Assembly (NCBI RefSeq): GCF_004210375.1
Contig: NC_134825.1
Location: 70,051,558-70,115,557 of the forward strand
Reading direction: 5' to 3'
Origin: Tachypleus tridentatus
Lineage: Eukaryota; Arthropoda; Merostomata; Xiphosura; Limulidae
Length of the DNA stretch: 64,000 bases
Shown: piece by piece, positions 1-11,900 of the stretch
Layout of the letters: each line of letters opens with the position of its first letter
How positions within the stretch are numbered: position 1 is the first letter of the stretch
Position numbers and translations under genes: made by a program
Notes under the pieces: model-generated
Seen by the model: the letters and a program-made list of their open reading frames with translations, nothing else
Told to the model about the DNA's origin: nothing
Database searches by the model: none

Positions 1-363
1 TCACAAAGGATCGTTATTGGTCTATCTCTGACATCAAATGTACTTTCAGCTGCGAACTTTCATCCTGATATTCACTTTTGTTGAGGGGTCACATATACAG
101 CTTTTGTTATTTACATCTAAATATAAATATTTGAAATAACTAACATATACATAAAATATTTTTTTATAGAACGTAACACTTTGTCACGGAACAGTTTATT
201 CATTCACTTAATGGTTCTGGGTGATGATAAATTAAAACTAATGGCACATCTGTAATATATATATATATATACACACAGAATTATGAAAGAAGGAGAGGCA
301 ATGCGATCAAATGTACAGGTTTGGAAACTGTTGACAGTTTTGTACTTAGTTTCACGTTCTTCG

Positions 364-594
364 TCTAGGGAACAACTAAATAGAATCTAGTCACCGCTCT
401 GCAGCCAGACTCCTCCCTTGGATGAGAACTCTAGGGAACAACTAGGTAGAATCTAGTCACCGCCCCACAGCCAGAATCCTCCCTTGGATGAGAACTCTAG
501 GAAACAACTAGGTAGAATCTAGTCACTGCCCCGCAGCCCTCCCTTGGATGAGAACTCTAGGAACAACTAGGTGAATCTAGTCACCGTGCAGCCA
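364..594. repeat. Minisatellite, 66/66/60-bp monomers
   Basis: Four units start at 364, 430, 496 and 556 with TCTAGGGAACAACTA or a close variant. Each contains AGAATCTAGTCACCG and CTCCCTTGGATGAGAAC. The third unit lacks a few bases and the fourth is partial. Confidence 0.9.
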
Positions 595-1254
595 TCACTG
601 GTTGCTCTTTACCTGCAGGAGGATGTGTGAATACTTGTGTGCTCTGTGAGTAATAGCCTCTTAATGAATTTTATGCATTTAATACATGGGTATATATATA
701 TACACACACATATATCTTTGAACCAATGAATCACAAATTTATTAGAATCGAGTCTATGTTTTATCTTGTATCAGTTAGCACAGAACTAACCCTCTCTTTA
801 TATATTTTTATATTTACATTTAACGATTTTGGAATTGCATGATTTTAATGAGGATAGTGTTATTATCTACCATGCTGTACGGTATTGGTAAGTATAGTGT
901 CACTAATTTTAATTATTAGTCATACTTTTGTCGTTCTTCAATTGGTTCCCAAAGAAACTACATGAATATTCCCCTGTAAAACAATAAAACATGGAACGTT
1001 CTAACATTGAATGAATATGGTTTTATAAAGTATAGAAATATTTCTGTTAAAACAACCTGTTGTAAAGTGTATCAAGGTAAGTTTTACAACACGAAACAAA
1101 ATAAATTAGGTAAAAAAAATATCTTCCATCAATCTTCAAGCACTTCAGTCATCTTTAAAATGTACCGGTAAACAATAAAAACATATTACTGGTTAGATAA
1201 TACACTAAAACATTTATGATGAATGTTAAATAAGACAACTAGTTAGCGTATTTT

Positions 1255-2110
1255 TTAACTCTTGCTATGGGTTTAAAAATAGGATTATTGTTTATTGTAT
1301 ATCTCTTTAACTTTCTGCTAACGTTAAAATTATTTTGATAAACAGTCCTGAAAAAATGATTAAACGAGGATTAACGTGTAATGTATACATTTTGAAATAT
1401 TTGCTGCCTCTCAAAAAGTAGGGGTCATTAATTTATATTGCACCATGATTGTTCTTTAAAACGGGTTTACTAGCATTAAACAGGACTATTGGTCGACTAT
1501 ATTCTCCAACTGTTTTATTTCTTAAAACGGTTTTACGAGATTAAATCCAGGAATACTGGATTGTGTACATTCTCAGATTTTCGTAATAATTAAAACAACA
1601 CTGATGAGCTTAAAACAAGATTACGTAGCTGAAATATATTCTACAAAGATTTCCACGCCTTAAAAAGGTTTTCTTAAGCTTAAAACAAGATTATTGGTCT
1701 GTATATATTATCCATATATAGAGAAATATCGTTGGTTAATGTAGGGTTCCCAAACCTCTGGTCTCTCAGAACATTTTCATCTTGACCCTCACACGAAATG
1801 AATCTTAAAGACTATGTTAGTAATATATGCCATACTCTGCATGCTTTGTAGAACTGTGCATATCTCAGGATGTTTTCCATCATTAAAACGCTCTTAACGA
1901 GCTTATGACTCCAAATATTTTGAAACAGGAAAATGATTTTTAAATATATTCTCAAACTCTTTGCCATATTTTAAACGTTTTTAACTAAAACATTATTAGT
2001 TATTGTATATCCCTAATATGTTTTACCACTTAACGTTTTTGTTACGTCAGTACACAGTCGTTCATTTGTCCCAAACGGTTACTGATTTGCGTATATACGA
2101 GTTGAAAGAG
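1255..2110. repeat. Degenerate short-period tandem array
   Basis: Variants of TTAAAACGGTTTTAACGAG, then ACAAGATTATTGG and TATATTCTC recur every ~70-110 bases (for example near 1455, 1523, 1590, 1665, 1885, 1972 and 2035). Unit boundaries are blurred; this looks like an old satellite-like array. Confidence 0.45.
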
Positions 2111-2355
2111 TTTTGATGTGTATAACAAACATTTGCTATAACAGAAATTCTCGTAATACCCATATGACAAAAGTAAACAACAATGTAATTTTACGTTGTA
2201 ACTTAATTATAAAAATTATTAGACGACATGTATTTTTTTTTACTATGTGTATAAATTATCCGAAGCTGTTATTTTCGTAACAAATAACTTGCGTTAGTTT
2301 TAAACATTCAACGAAATAAAATAAAAACAAGGAAATATTTCTATACGTTTTTCAG

Positions 2356-2590
2356 TTGGTTTTTTAATTTCGCACAAAGCTATTCGAGGGCTATCTGTGC
2401 TAGCCGTCCCTAATTTAGTAGTGTAAGACTAGAGTGAAGGCAGCTAGTCATCACTACCCACCGCCAACTCTTGGGCTACTCTTTTAAACAACGAATAGTG
2501 GGACTGACCGTCACATTATAACGTTCCTACGGCTGAAACGAATGCAACGCGAACCCGACGATTCGCAAGTCGCACGCCCCCCCCCCCCAA
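2356..2590 (-). repeat. SINE family 1 (tRNA-headed), copy 1
   Basis: In reverse complement it shows the family core (CCCAAGAGTTGGCGGTGGG, AGTCTTACAC...AATTAGGGACGG, GATAGCCCTCG) and tail TTTGTGCGAAATT. The tRNA-like head is mutated and contains a C12 run at 2577-2588. Confidence 0.85.
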
Positions 2591-5435
2591 TTTATTTTAA
2601 TACATACACGAAAACGATACGCAATATAATTGGGAGTATTAGTTGGTATATTTGATAGATATTACATGTGTCTAATGAAATATATGCCTGAAGGTTTAAT
2701 TTGGCTTGTTTTGTTTCTCTGGAAGTTAATTAGTTGCTTAGGATCGATACCATTTGTTTGACTAATAACATAAAAAATAGTATTCAGTTGTTTATTAAAT
2801 GACAAACCCTAGCATTAACTGCCTCTAGATACAAGTTCGTTAAAACGTTTAGAAGTTTAAGAAATTAAGGAGAGATTGTTTGTTGTGGAACGCAAGGGTA
2901 ACAATGGTCCATATCTGTTGTGCTCACTTTAGGAATATAACTCTAAATATTAGTGTTATAAGCCCTTAAAGATTGAAGCTGAAACACAGAGAGATTATAA
3001 AAAGGAGAGACAAGATATTTATTGATCCATGCATACTGGTTGTTTATAGTTAATTAAAGACAACAGTTAGAAACAACAAAAGTGTAGAAGTAACAAAATC
3101 AACACAAAATCTTGAATTTAACCTAATAAACCTTTTTTTTTAAACTATGTTAAAAACAAATCTCAATGAAACAAAGTTGGTTTGTTGAGTAGCCATTGTT
3201 CTAAAACTCGAAGAGTTGAAAAGTTTTGAGAACAACCGTCTCTGGATAAATTAAGAAGTATCAAGTTGGTCTATTAAGAACAATTGGTTTCTTTAATATT
3301 GAATGTTCTTAGGCTGTGAGAATACGATAAATTCAAGTTGTTTAGTTATAAAAAATAACTTTTGTGCTGAGTGAATAAATGACCATATACTGTCTGAATG
3401 TTCCTGCTTAGTATCAGGAACATGAACCTCTCTTCTGTGAAAGTTGATTTGCTCTGAGAAATTAAACAGTTAAATTTTGGTCTATTGAATACATCCTACA
3501 CAGGAAGTATTTAGACTTTCAAGTTCGCCTGTTGAAAATACATTGTTCAAAAAGAAAATGACTTCACCTTGTCCTGAAAACAAACAAACAAAGTTTCTAA
3601 GTATGAAAACAGATTATGTATACGCTCTATATCATAACTTTAACATGGGCTACTTAGAATATATATGGGATTGTAATTTATCCCTCTTAGAAATATATTG
3701 TTTTGAAAATACAAAGAAAACTTCGAAGCGTGCTGTGAAGAGTAGATTGCTCTAGGAATATAAAAGAGAGAAAGAAATTACCATGTTCGATGTTTCCTGC
3801 TTTGTGCGTATTTCAAGCTGATTATTGGTACATGAAAGGCACTTTAATCGATCATTTGTATAAACTTTGATCTGGAAGCACATGGAGACTTCATGATTGG
3901 CTGTTACCGAGAGTCTGTTGTGGGAATATGAAATTTAAGATTACATAGAAACTTTCAAGATAGAACGTAAAGAACAACTCACCTTAGAGTGAAAAAATAT
4001 TCATCCTAACCATTTCATGTTACTCCATTAGTTAAGAAACATGTGTTTGAAGTTTACGTTTTATGCTAGTCCAGCCATACTTCGATTTTTTTAGCTAAGG
4101 AAAGCATGGTAGTCTACTATATTCTCTGATAGCCTATTACTAGTTACAAAGTCAACTTCCAATGCCTGTCAACAGAGAACATGCAGATTTTAGATTCCAC
4201 TAAACAAAAAACAACTGTTTGATTTGCTTGACATAGCACAAAACAAAATGCGATGTTTTACCTTTTGTTATGTAACTAAGTGCTACTGCTACTTAACTGT
4301 GTGGAAATCTTAAAGGTGTAGCATTTGTTGTTTAGTTTGGTAATTTTGCTTACTTGTGTAGCACAGAATAGCACTGTGAGATTTTGTTTTTCTGCACTTT
4401 TTGTGTGTATCAGAAAACTATAAATCAAAATGATTTAGTTTATCCTGTGTGCCACATAATATCTTCACTATCAATTTCATTCTTGAGTTTTACTGAGAAA
4501 TAATAAATAGTGGAGTTCACATTCACTTTTAATTTAAAATATCCATTTTGAAATGGCACATCGATATGTCTATGGACTTCAGATATTGAGACCGATTTTG
4601 TGCTCGTGATGGACAGAGCAAAAATAGCACCAAGTAGCTATTTACTTATCCATAAAGAAACAAAGTGTTTCAAAAAATTATTTTTCACCAAATCACCATG
4701 CAGTACTTTGTTGTTTTTTTTAAATTGCGAATTTTTTCCCCGTATTATTGGTGTAGAAACACACACATACACACACTTGACGTACTCCTTTCAAAATGGA
4801 ATTATTTTATTAAACTTCCAATATTTAATTCAAGATCTGTAGTAATTTCCAGCGATATTAAATATTATTTTACTCTTGAGAAAAGAACGTTAATATAAAG
4901 GACTTGAGATATTCTTCAATTTAGAATTTTATTTTACAAAATTTAACCGATTTTAAAATTTGTTATTATTTCGTATAAGAAACATTTTTGAGTTTTAGGC
5001 TTTAAAATGACATATTTTACATGAAAATAGTAACGTTTAATTTTTTTGAGTTTTAAACGGACTACGCGATTGTGCATTTCTTCTGATTTAAAACATGCTG
5101 TCCCGTACCACATCCACTGATGAATTTTTTTTGATATTGCCCAAGATGTGCATACCACAAACGTCTGGTCTGTTCAAATGATAATTTCAAACCACGATAA
5201 AAATTCTCAAAGATATACATTCCTAAAAACGTTGGTAAACGCAAAGGGAAATTAGTAGTAATAAAATTTTATTAATGTAGAGGGTTATTATAGATTATTA
5301 TTATAGCTCCTACCAAAATTTAGCCCATTATTAGTTTTGTTTCTAAACTGAAAGGAGAAATTTGTTTTGTTTTAGTTTTAAGAGTAAAATAATGTTTTTC
5401 ATTAAAGTTTTGAGACTTAATTTTAAACGTTATGT
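2591..5435. other. AT-rich non-coding interval
   Basis: No coding similarity was seen. Weakly recurring phrases such as TCAAGTTGGTCTATTAAGAA and TTGTTCTAAAAC between 2860 and 3800 suggest very old tandem structure, too degraded to delimit. Confidence 0.45.
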
Positions 5436-5639
5436 AAGAAATAAAGGATATCGGAGATTTCACACTAATTGATTTTCAAATACCTAATTTTTTTCCATGT
5501 TTAAGAAACAATAATTTTTCTTTTAATTGTGGAAAGAAAATTTTTCTTTTAAAAGCAGTATAATATTTTTTCATTAACTGTCATAATATTTCATTCTTGA
5601 GTTTTAAGAAATAAAGAGAATTGGAGATTTCACGCTTAA
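5436..5639. repeat. Repeat units abutting the assembly gap
   Basis: AAGAAATAAAGG...GGAGATTTCACACT at 5436 recurs 170 bases later as AAGAAATAAAGAGAATTGGA at 5606, ending exactly where the N run begins. The gap probably falls in a tandem array that could not be assembled. Confidence 0.5.
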
Positions 5640-6139
5640 NNNNNNNNNNNNNNNNNNNNNNNNNNNNNNNNNNNNNNNNNNNNNNNNNNNNNNNNNNNNN
5701 NNNNNNNNNNNNNNNNNNNNNNNNNNNNNNNNNNNNNNNNNNNNNNNNNNNNNNNNNNNNNNNNNNNNNNNNNNNNNNNNNNNNNNNNNNNNNNNNNNNN
5801 NNNNNNNNNNNNNNNNNNNNNNNNNNNNNNNNNNNNNNNNNNNNNNNNNNNNNNNNNNNNNNNNNNNNNNNNNNNNNNNNNNNNNNNNNNNNNNNNNNNN
5901 NNNNNNNNNNNNNNNNNNNNNNNNNNNNNNNNNNNNNNNNNNNNNNNNNNNNNNNNNNNNNNNNNNNNNNNNNNNNNNNNNNNNNNNNNNNNNNNNNNNN
6001 NNNNNNNNNNNNNNNNNNNNNNNNNNNNNNNNNNNNNNNNNNNNNNNNNNNNNNNNNNNNNNNNNNNNNNNNNNNNNNNNNNNNNNNNNNNNNNNNNNNN
6101 NNNNNNNNNNNNNNNNNNNNNNNNNNNNNNNNNNNNNNN
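5640..6139. other. Assembly gap (500 N)
   Basis: Exactly 500 N, a placeholder of unknown true length. Upstream MTR exons could be hidden here. Confidence 0.99.
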
Positions 6140-8833
6140 GTTTATTTAAGGTTTGAATTACTCGAACTGGTCATGATTTTGTAATGGCAGATCGAGCACT
6201 ATTGTAAAATAGAATATTTGAAAATAAAATGTTGTGAAATGCATTATTTGAGTTTTCTGGTTTTTCACAATTTATATAATTTGTATGCTTTTCCATACTT
6301 CTGGAATATTATGAATTAAGGAAAACATACAATGTATGTGAAACTAACTAAAGGTTATAGAGTCAGTATGGGTATTTGGATCTGTACGTATGGCAAACCA
6401 CATAACACAAGATTATTAAAAATTGTTAATTTAAAATGGGGCAATAGGGATCTACTAACAATTACAGAAACAAGATAAGTAGCTTAAAGTGAAAATAGAA
6501 TCACAAGCTTAAGGTTTGAGACATAGTGTTGACATTAAGTCAAGCTACAAATCTATTTTGATTCTCGTTAACATAACAGTTTTTTTAGACATGTTTTACA
6601 ATAGAATTTTAGGGTGATTTTATTATTTTTATTTTACTTTAGGAAAGATTAAAACATTTTAAGAGTGGAGGTTGGGAGGAACTATTAGTGAAACTATTTT
6701 TAAGGTGATCTTATTATTATTTTTCCATTTTTAACATTAGAAAAACTTTCAAGAATAATTGGCTGCAGACAGTGAAAGGCAGTAGGAGCTTAAATGTTGT
6801 GGTTACAAGCATTCAACTCTGCACCCTTATTTGATTTTTCATGAGTGCCGACCAGTTTGTCATTCACATTTGGATTATGTCTGATAAATGGGATATCCCA
6901 ATGCTTTTGGGTACTATTACTGTAGAAAACATTTGTTATAACTTTAAGCGTTATGATTGAAAAAATAGAAATGGAATTTCAAAATAATTTTAAGGCTTTA
7001 TACACACACACACTTGCAAGTTTCATAGTTGTTTTTAAGTTGTAAAGCCATACATAATATATATACAATGCAAATATAAGACAATGTATCATAATACAAT
7101 AGCATGTGTAGAGAAATAAGTATTTTTAATATTTCTCAGTTAGCCATAGTAATACTGGTCATGGCTTTGCTAGTGCTAGCCAGATATTCTCATAGTGACA
7201 TTTTCAAACTCTGCAAGGTTGAAAATGTGTTAACTAACAATTATGAATTTATTATATTAATATATCTTTCCCACTCCATTTCTGATAGAATTTTGGTCAT
7301 GACATTTCTATGACCATCTTTTACTGTGATGACCTGAAGACTAGTTTGCTGTTGCTGCACCATACTTTATCTAAAACTAAATATTTTCCAAATAAAAGAT
7401 ATACTACAAAATGTTTTATTCACTTTCACTGTCACATTTGCCATCTCCTGCTTGCACAATTCTTGCCACTTTCTTAAAGATGGCTACTCTGTTTGCAAAT
7501 GTATAAAATTTTCCTTTACACAGTATTGGCTATAATTTGATGCCTTCCATCACTGTGATTGCTGATCCAATGCTGGAAGCTGAGCTTTGTGCTATCTTTT
7601 AAACAATGGCTTTAATATTACTGTTGTGGGAAATAGCCTAGATGTCTTGATGACAAGAAACCCACATGAAATGAAAATGTAGTTAGAATGGCTGGTATGG
7701 GTATTAACACTTTTATGATAAACAAAGAACAATGTTTTGACCTTCCTTAACAAAGAGAGGGTTTGCAACTGTCATTGTTAATACCCATACCAGCCATTCT
7801 GAGATACATTTGACAGCCTAAATGTCTGTATAATGTTGTAGACATTCATATAACATAGCTGAAATTGATTGTGCAGTGGTCAAAAGAAGCTGATTCTGTC
7901 AGCAGGGTTGTATCTAAAAGGGCAGGATCCATATACATAAGTAAATAGTATGCAAAGTCAATACAGTTGCAACATGATATTAATAATCATGACATGTAAT
8001 GTCATGTCTGCCATATAAACATTTAATTACATCCATAGTCTATATGCAGCTATGTACTTGTGCATGTATTAGATTATTAGGTTCCATATAAACTACAGAC
8101 TAGTTTAAAATGATTGGATATCATCTTCGATACAGCTGCTGTTATTTGCGAGTTAGTCAGGTAACTTTAAAAACTACCCTGTACAATGCATTTAGTAATA
8201 TTGTCCAGGTTTAACTAAAGTATTCAAAACCATTTTTATTTTGTTGTAAGATAGCAAAACAGTATCAAATAATTATTAAGAAGAACAAGCTGACAACCCC
8301 TGTTATAAACGGTTGCTGTGGTTTGTGATTCAGGTGGAATATTTTGTTTTCCTACATGAAGAATTGTAGAAAGGGTGTTCTTAGCTGCTATTCCTATCAT
8401 GTATGGTTACCATGCGTTAGTTAACCTCACCTGTGCTGACTACTTGTTTTGGGCTTTCTGAATGTGTAGATTTATATATCATCATAAACTAGCAAGTATT
8501 TATTAATTGAAGGATACTATTGTGACAGAGAGCTAGTTGAATTCTTAGGAAAGATAACAGTATCCAGTACTATTGTCAAGATGGATACATTAACAAAAAA
8601 ATTATGGTAGGGGCAATGAATGTTTGCTGTAATGACATTCTCTCTAATTCCACATCCATAAGCAGTAGAAATGCACCCATGATTTTTTATGCATGTGCAG
8701 AAAATCTTTGAGTCATGTGTTGCATGGTTTTCATATGTACTGTAATATACTTATACTGACTGTGTGACTGCCATGTACAATTGGATTTTTTCTCAGAAGT
8801 AAAGTAATGTTTATTAATTTTTGTTTTTCATAG
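6140..8833. other. Presumed MTR intron sequence
   Basis: No exon resembling the region that precedes TPTFLGT in MTR was recognised. The stretch ends in a normal intron acceptor at 8833 and holds the inverted repeat at 7685-7800. Confidence 0.5.
7685..7800. repeat. 25-bp perfect inverted repeat with 66-bp loop
   Basis: Arm 7685-7709 (AGAATGGCTGGTATGGGTAT...) is the exact reverse complement of 7776-7800. Between the arms are ACAATGTTTTGACCTTCCTT and TTAACAAAGAGAGGGTTTGC. A related core (TTTTCGACCTTCTCAGGTCA...GGTTAACAAAGAGAG) occurs at about 51990-52030, so this is part of a dispersed foldback-like repeat. Confidence 0.75.
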
Positions 8834-8989
8834 TTACTCCAACATTTCTGGGAACAAAAATATTTAAAAAGTATGAACTCAATCGGCTTATTCCCTACAT
8901 TGATTGGAAACCTTTTTTTGATGTATGGCAGCTTCGAGGAAAGTATCCGAACAGGGGCTATCCAAAAATCTTTAAAGATACTACAGTAG
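8834..8989 (+). CDS. MTR: MTR exon: start of AdoMet-binding domain
   Basis: The acceptor is ...TTTTTCATAG and the donor is GTAG|GTGGGT. It encodes [15 protein letters not shown]..., then the invariant [19 protein letters not shown] block, whose first Asp corresponds to the AdoMet-contacting Asp of MetH. It ends in phase 1 after KDTTV. The preceding exon is not recognisable in the 8.8 kb upstream. Confidence 0.94.
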   Translation, partial: LLQHFWEQKYLKSMNSIGLFPTLIGNLFLMYGSFEESIRTGAIQKSLKILQ

Positions 8990-11900
8990 GTGGGTATCAA
9001 AACCAAATGTTAGGTGTGCCTTGTCTGTGCAAAAATATGTTGTCATTTTCCCAGTGAATAAATGTTCTGTGTTCAGTAGCACTTATTAATATTTGTTGAA
9101 AAATTGTCAAAACTAGTTATTTGTTTATTGATAGCATTTTATGTATTTGGGTAAATGTATTTGTACCAAGTATTTAATTAATGTGTATGCAGAAAAAAAA
9201 TGTTGCTACTTGACAATATTTGGTATAAGGCATGGGCATTGGAAAATATGTTGTTATAGAGCATAAATGTAAAAGTATAAAATTTTTTGATGAAGACATG
9301 GCCTTAACATGTTAAATGCTCTATTTTTCAAAGAACATTCACTCAAGTGTATGGTATACATGTTTTGAACTTAGTATGATTCTATACACTCTAATTTTCC
9401 CTATTTTTTTTACAAATTGCTAGTGCTTTATGTTGAAATGTTAACACATTTATGAAAACTGTTATTTATGTTCTGAAAATTATCTAGAAACTATGATAGA
9501 AGATTTTTAATTAAAACTTTTTGACACTTGGCTTCACACTTGATACTTACATAAAATCCTTATTAATTATATTTTAGTAGGCCTGATAATAGAAATTCAG
9601 CTGAATAGTTTCAATGCAAGATGATTTTCATTTTAAGCATAAAAATACTTTTCTTCATCTTATAGTTTTCATAGCTCATTTGCATAACCTAAAGAATTTC
9701 CAAAATTAAGTTTTTAAGGTAAATTTTTACATTTTATTTTTTCTCTACCACATCACTAATTCTAGCAATTATCATGAACATACAATACATTGAAATTATT
9801 AAAATTAGGAAACAGAAAAAAGTAAATTCCTTTTTCTTTTTTTTTTGGTAGAGTATCTTTAAAGACCTTCTGTTGGTTATATTCATAATTTAAGGTATTT
9901 TCACATGTAATCAATTTTAATGTTTTATTTTCCTTTCTTGTCTGTTACAATTTATTATTCATCTAGACATAAGTAAATAATGTCCTCGGGGGGGGAATAT
10001 TAAAATATCTCTAGCAGAGAAACATAATCCATCAGCAAAGTTATCATGCACTATGTAATATCATAAGCCTGGTTTAATCTTTCAGTTACACATTTAACAC
10101 ATGAATAATATGTAGTTAACTAATATGTAAAAGCAGTACCTGAATATAATTTAACTGTATCTCTGACATGTGTAGGAAAGAAACAACTGTAAGTTGTAAG
10201 TAAACATGTACCCTGTGATGAAAATTGCATGCCAATTTCAAAGTGACCATTGTTGGACTATAGTGTAAAATGAGCTCTTTCTAATAACAGTATATTTGTG
10301 CATGTGACTTCTACATGTAGGCTTTTAAGCTCAAACAAATCTATTGAATGTGGGAGTGGCATCAGGAGTTAACAGAATTTACCACTTGTTTCAACTGCAT
10401 TTATCCTGAGAATTTTGAAGTTAGTAAGTGTGTTATTGTCTAGACCTACAGAAACACAACTGGTATTATATTATTGAAAATATGAAGTACCAAAGTGAGA
10501 ACTTTCAAAGCTTGTAGGTCACCTGATAATACCTCTCATGTTTTAAGTAGTTTTTGTAAAGGTTTCTTTTGAAGTAAAGAACTTAAATCTTCAAATCCTA
10601 ACATTTGTAGTAAAGATTCTGAATGTAAAACTGACTTAATGTTGAAAGGATTAACTTGACTGTTCTGAAGCCCAGATTTTTTGTATTTCAAGGGGAAGAA
10701 GCAAAACGACTCTTTGATGATGCTCAGAAAATGTTGAAGACTATTGTAGATCAAGGCCTTCTGGAAGCAAAAGGGGTTTTGGCATTTTATGCTGCAAGCA
10801 GTCATGGTGATGATATAGATTTGTATCCAGAAGATGCAATGCCACGTGGTAAACCAGTTGGCACATTGCATGGCCTTCGACAACAGGTTGAGACTATGTT
10901 TATATTCAAACATAAGGATTATAATATTTTAAGAGAGCATGAAATCTTCAGTATTGAAAAAATAAAAATAAGCTATTGATTAACATTGAATTATCTCTTA
11001 TGTTCACATTTTTTGCCTAGGTTTAAAAGATTTCATAAAAAACTACATTAGAAAACTTATTTTACAACTGTTACGGAAGATAGATGTCATAAAAAAACAA
11101 TTCAATAGTCACTGCTTCTTTAGCTATAAGTCAGATCAAGACCTAAACATCACATTCCAAAGTGTTTTGTATTTTTAGCTTCACTGTAATTTTTCTGTAT
11201 ATGTGATGAAGAAAAGAAATGGTGTCTAGTGAATAATTTGTATGTTTAAGGAAATATTTATGTTGAAACATTTCAACCATTTAGGCAGAGAAAGATTCAG
11301 CTGCTGATGATGAACCTTACTTGTGCATGTCTGATTTCATAGCCCCTGAGGACACAGGCATCAGTGACTTCCTTGGAATGTTTGCTCTTTCTGTGGGTTT
11401 TGGTTGTGAGGAGCTTTGCCAAAAGTATGTTTATTTAAACTGCCATTCTAGCAGTACTTTAGTTGTTTTAGTTATTTCGCTGGTCATTATAACTGTTATG
11501 AAAATTATGGAATTTATATCATGTAGAAGAAGTAGATTAATAACATTTTTTGATTTTGTACTCCATGAGAAACTTTCTCACCAGATATTTGACTCAAAAG
11601 TTAGATGTGGTTGTGTAATGTAAACACTGATAAATGTGGATCATTGCTGCATATTTGTGTATATGGCTAGCTGAATTAAGATTAAGGTTTTATACTAGAT
11701 GTATAAATAAAACCTGAATAAATAAAAACAAGAAATATGTGTGGTAAATCAATCAAGTATTGGAATCAAGGACTGAAAGAATAATGTTCTAATAGTATTC
11801 TTATATATGGGTTAAATATGTTATATCAAAACAACTTTGAATATGCAAATTGGCAAGTCACATGGCAACAACATCCAAGGTATATGCTTGGTACCCAACA

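Noticed and set aside
364-594. CRISPR-like array
   Set aside because: The repeated unit is contiguous with no variable spacers, and the genome is eukaryotic. It is a minisatellite.
5621-6184. 187-codon open frame
   Set aside because: It spans the 500-N gap; nearly all codons are undefined.
10536-10913. 125-codon minus-strand frame
   Set aside because: It is antisense to the MTR exon at 10693-10886.
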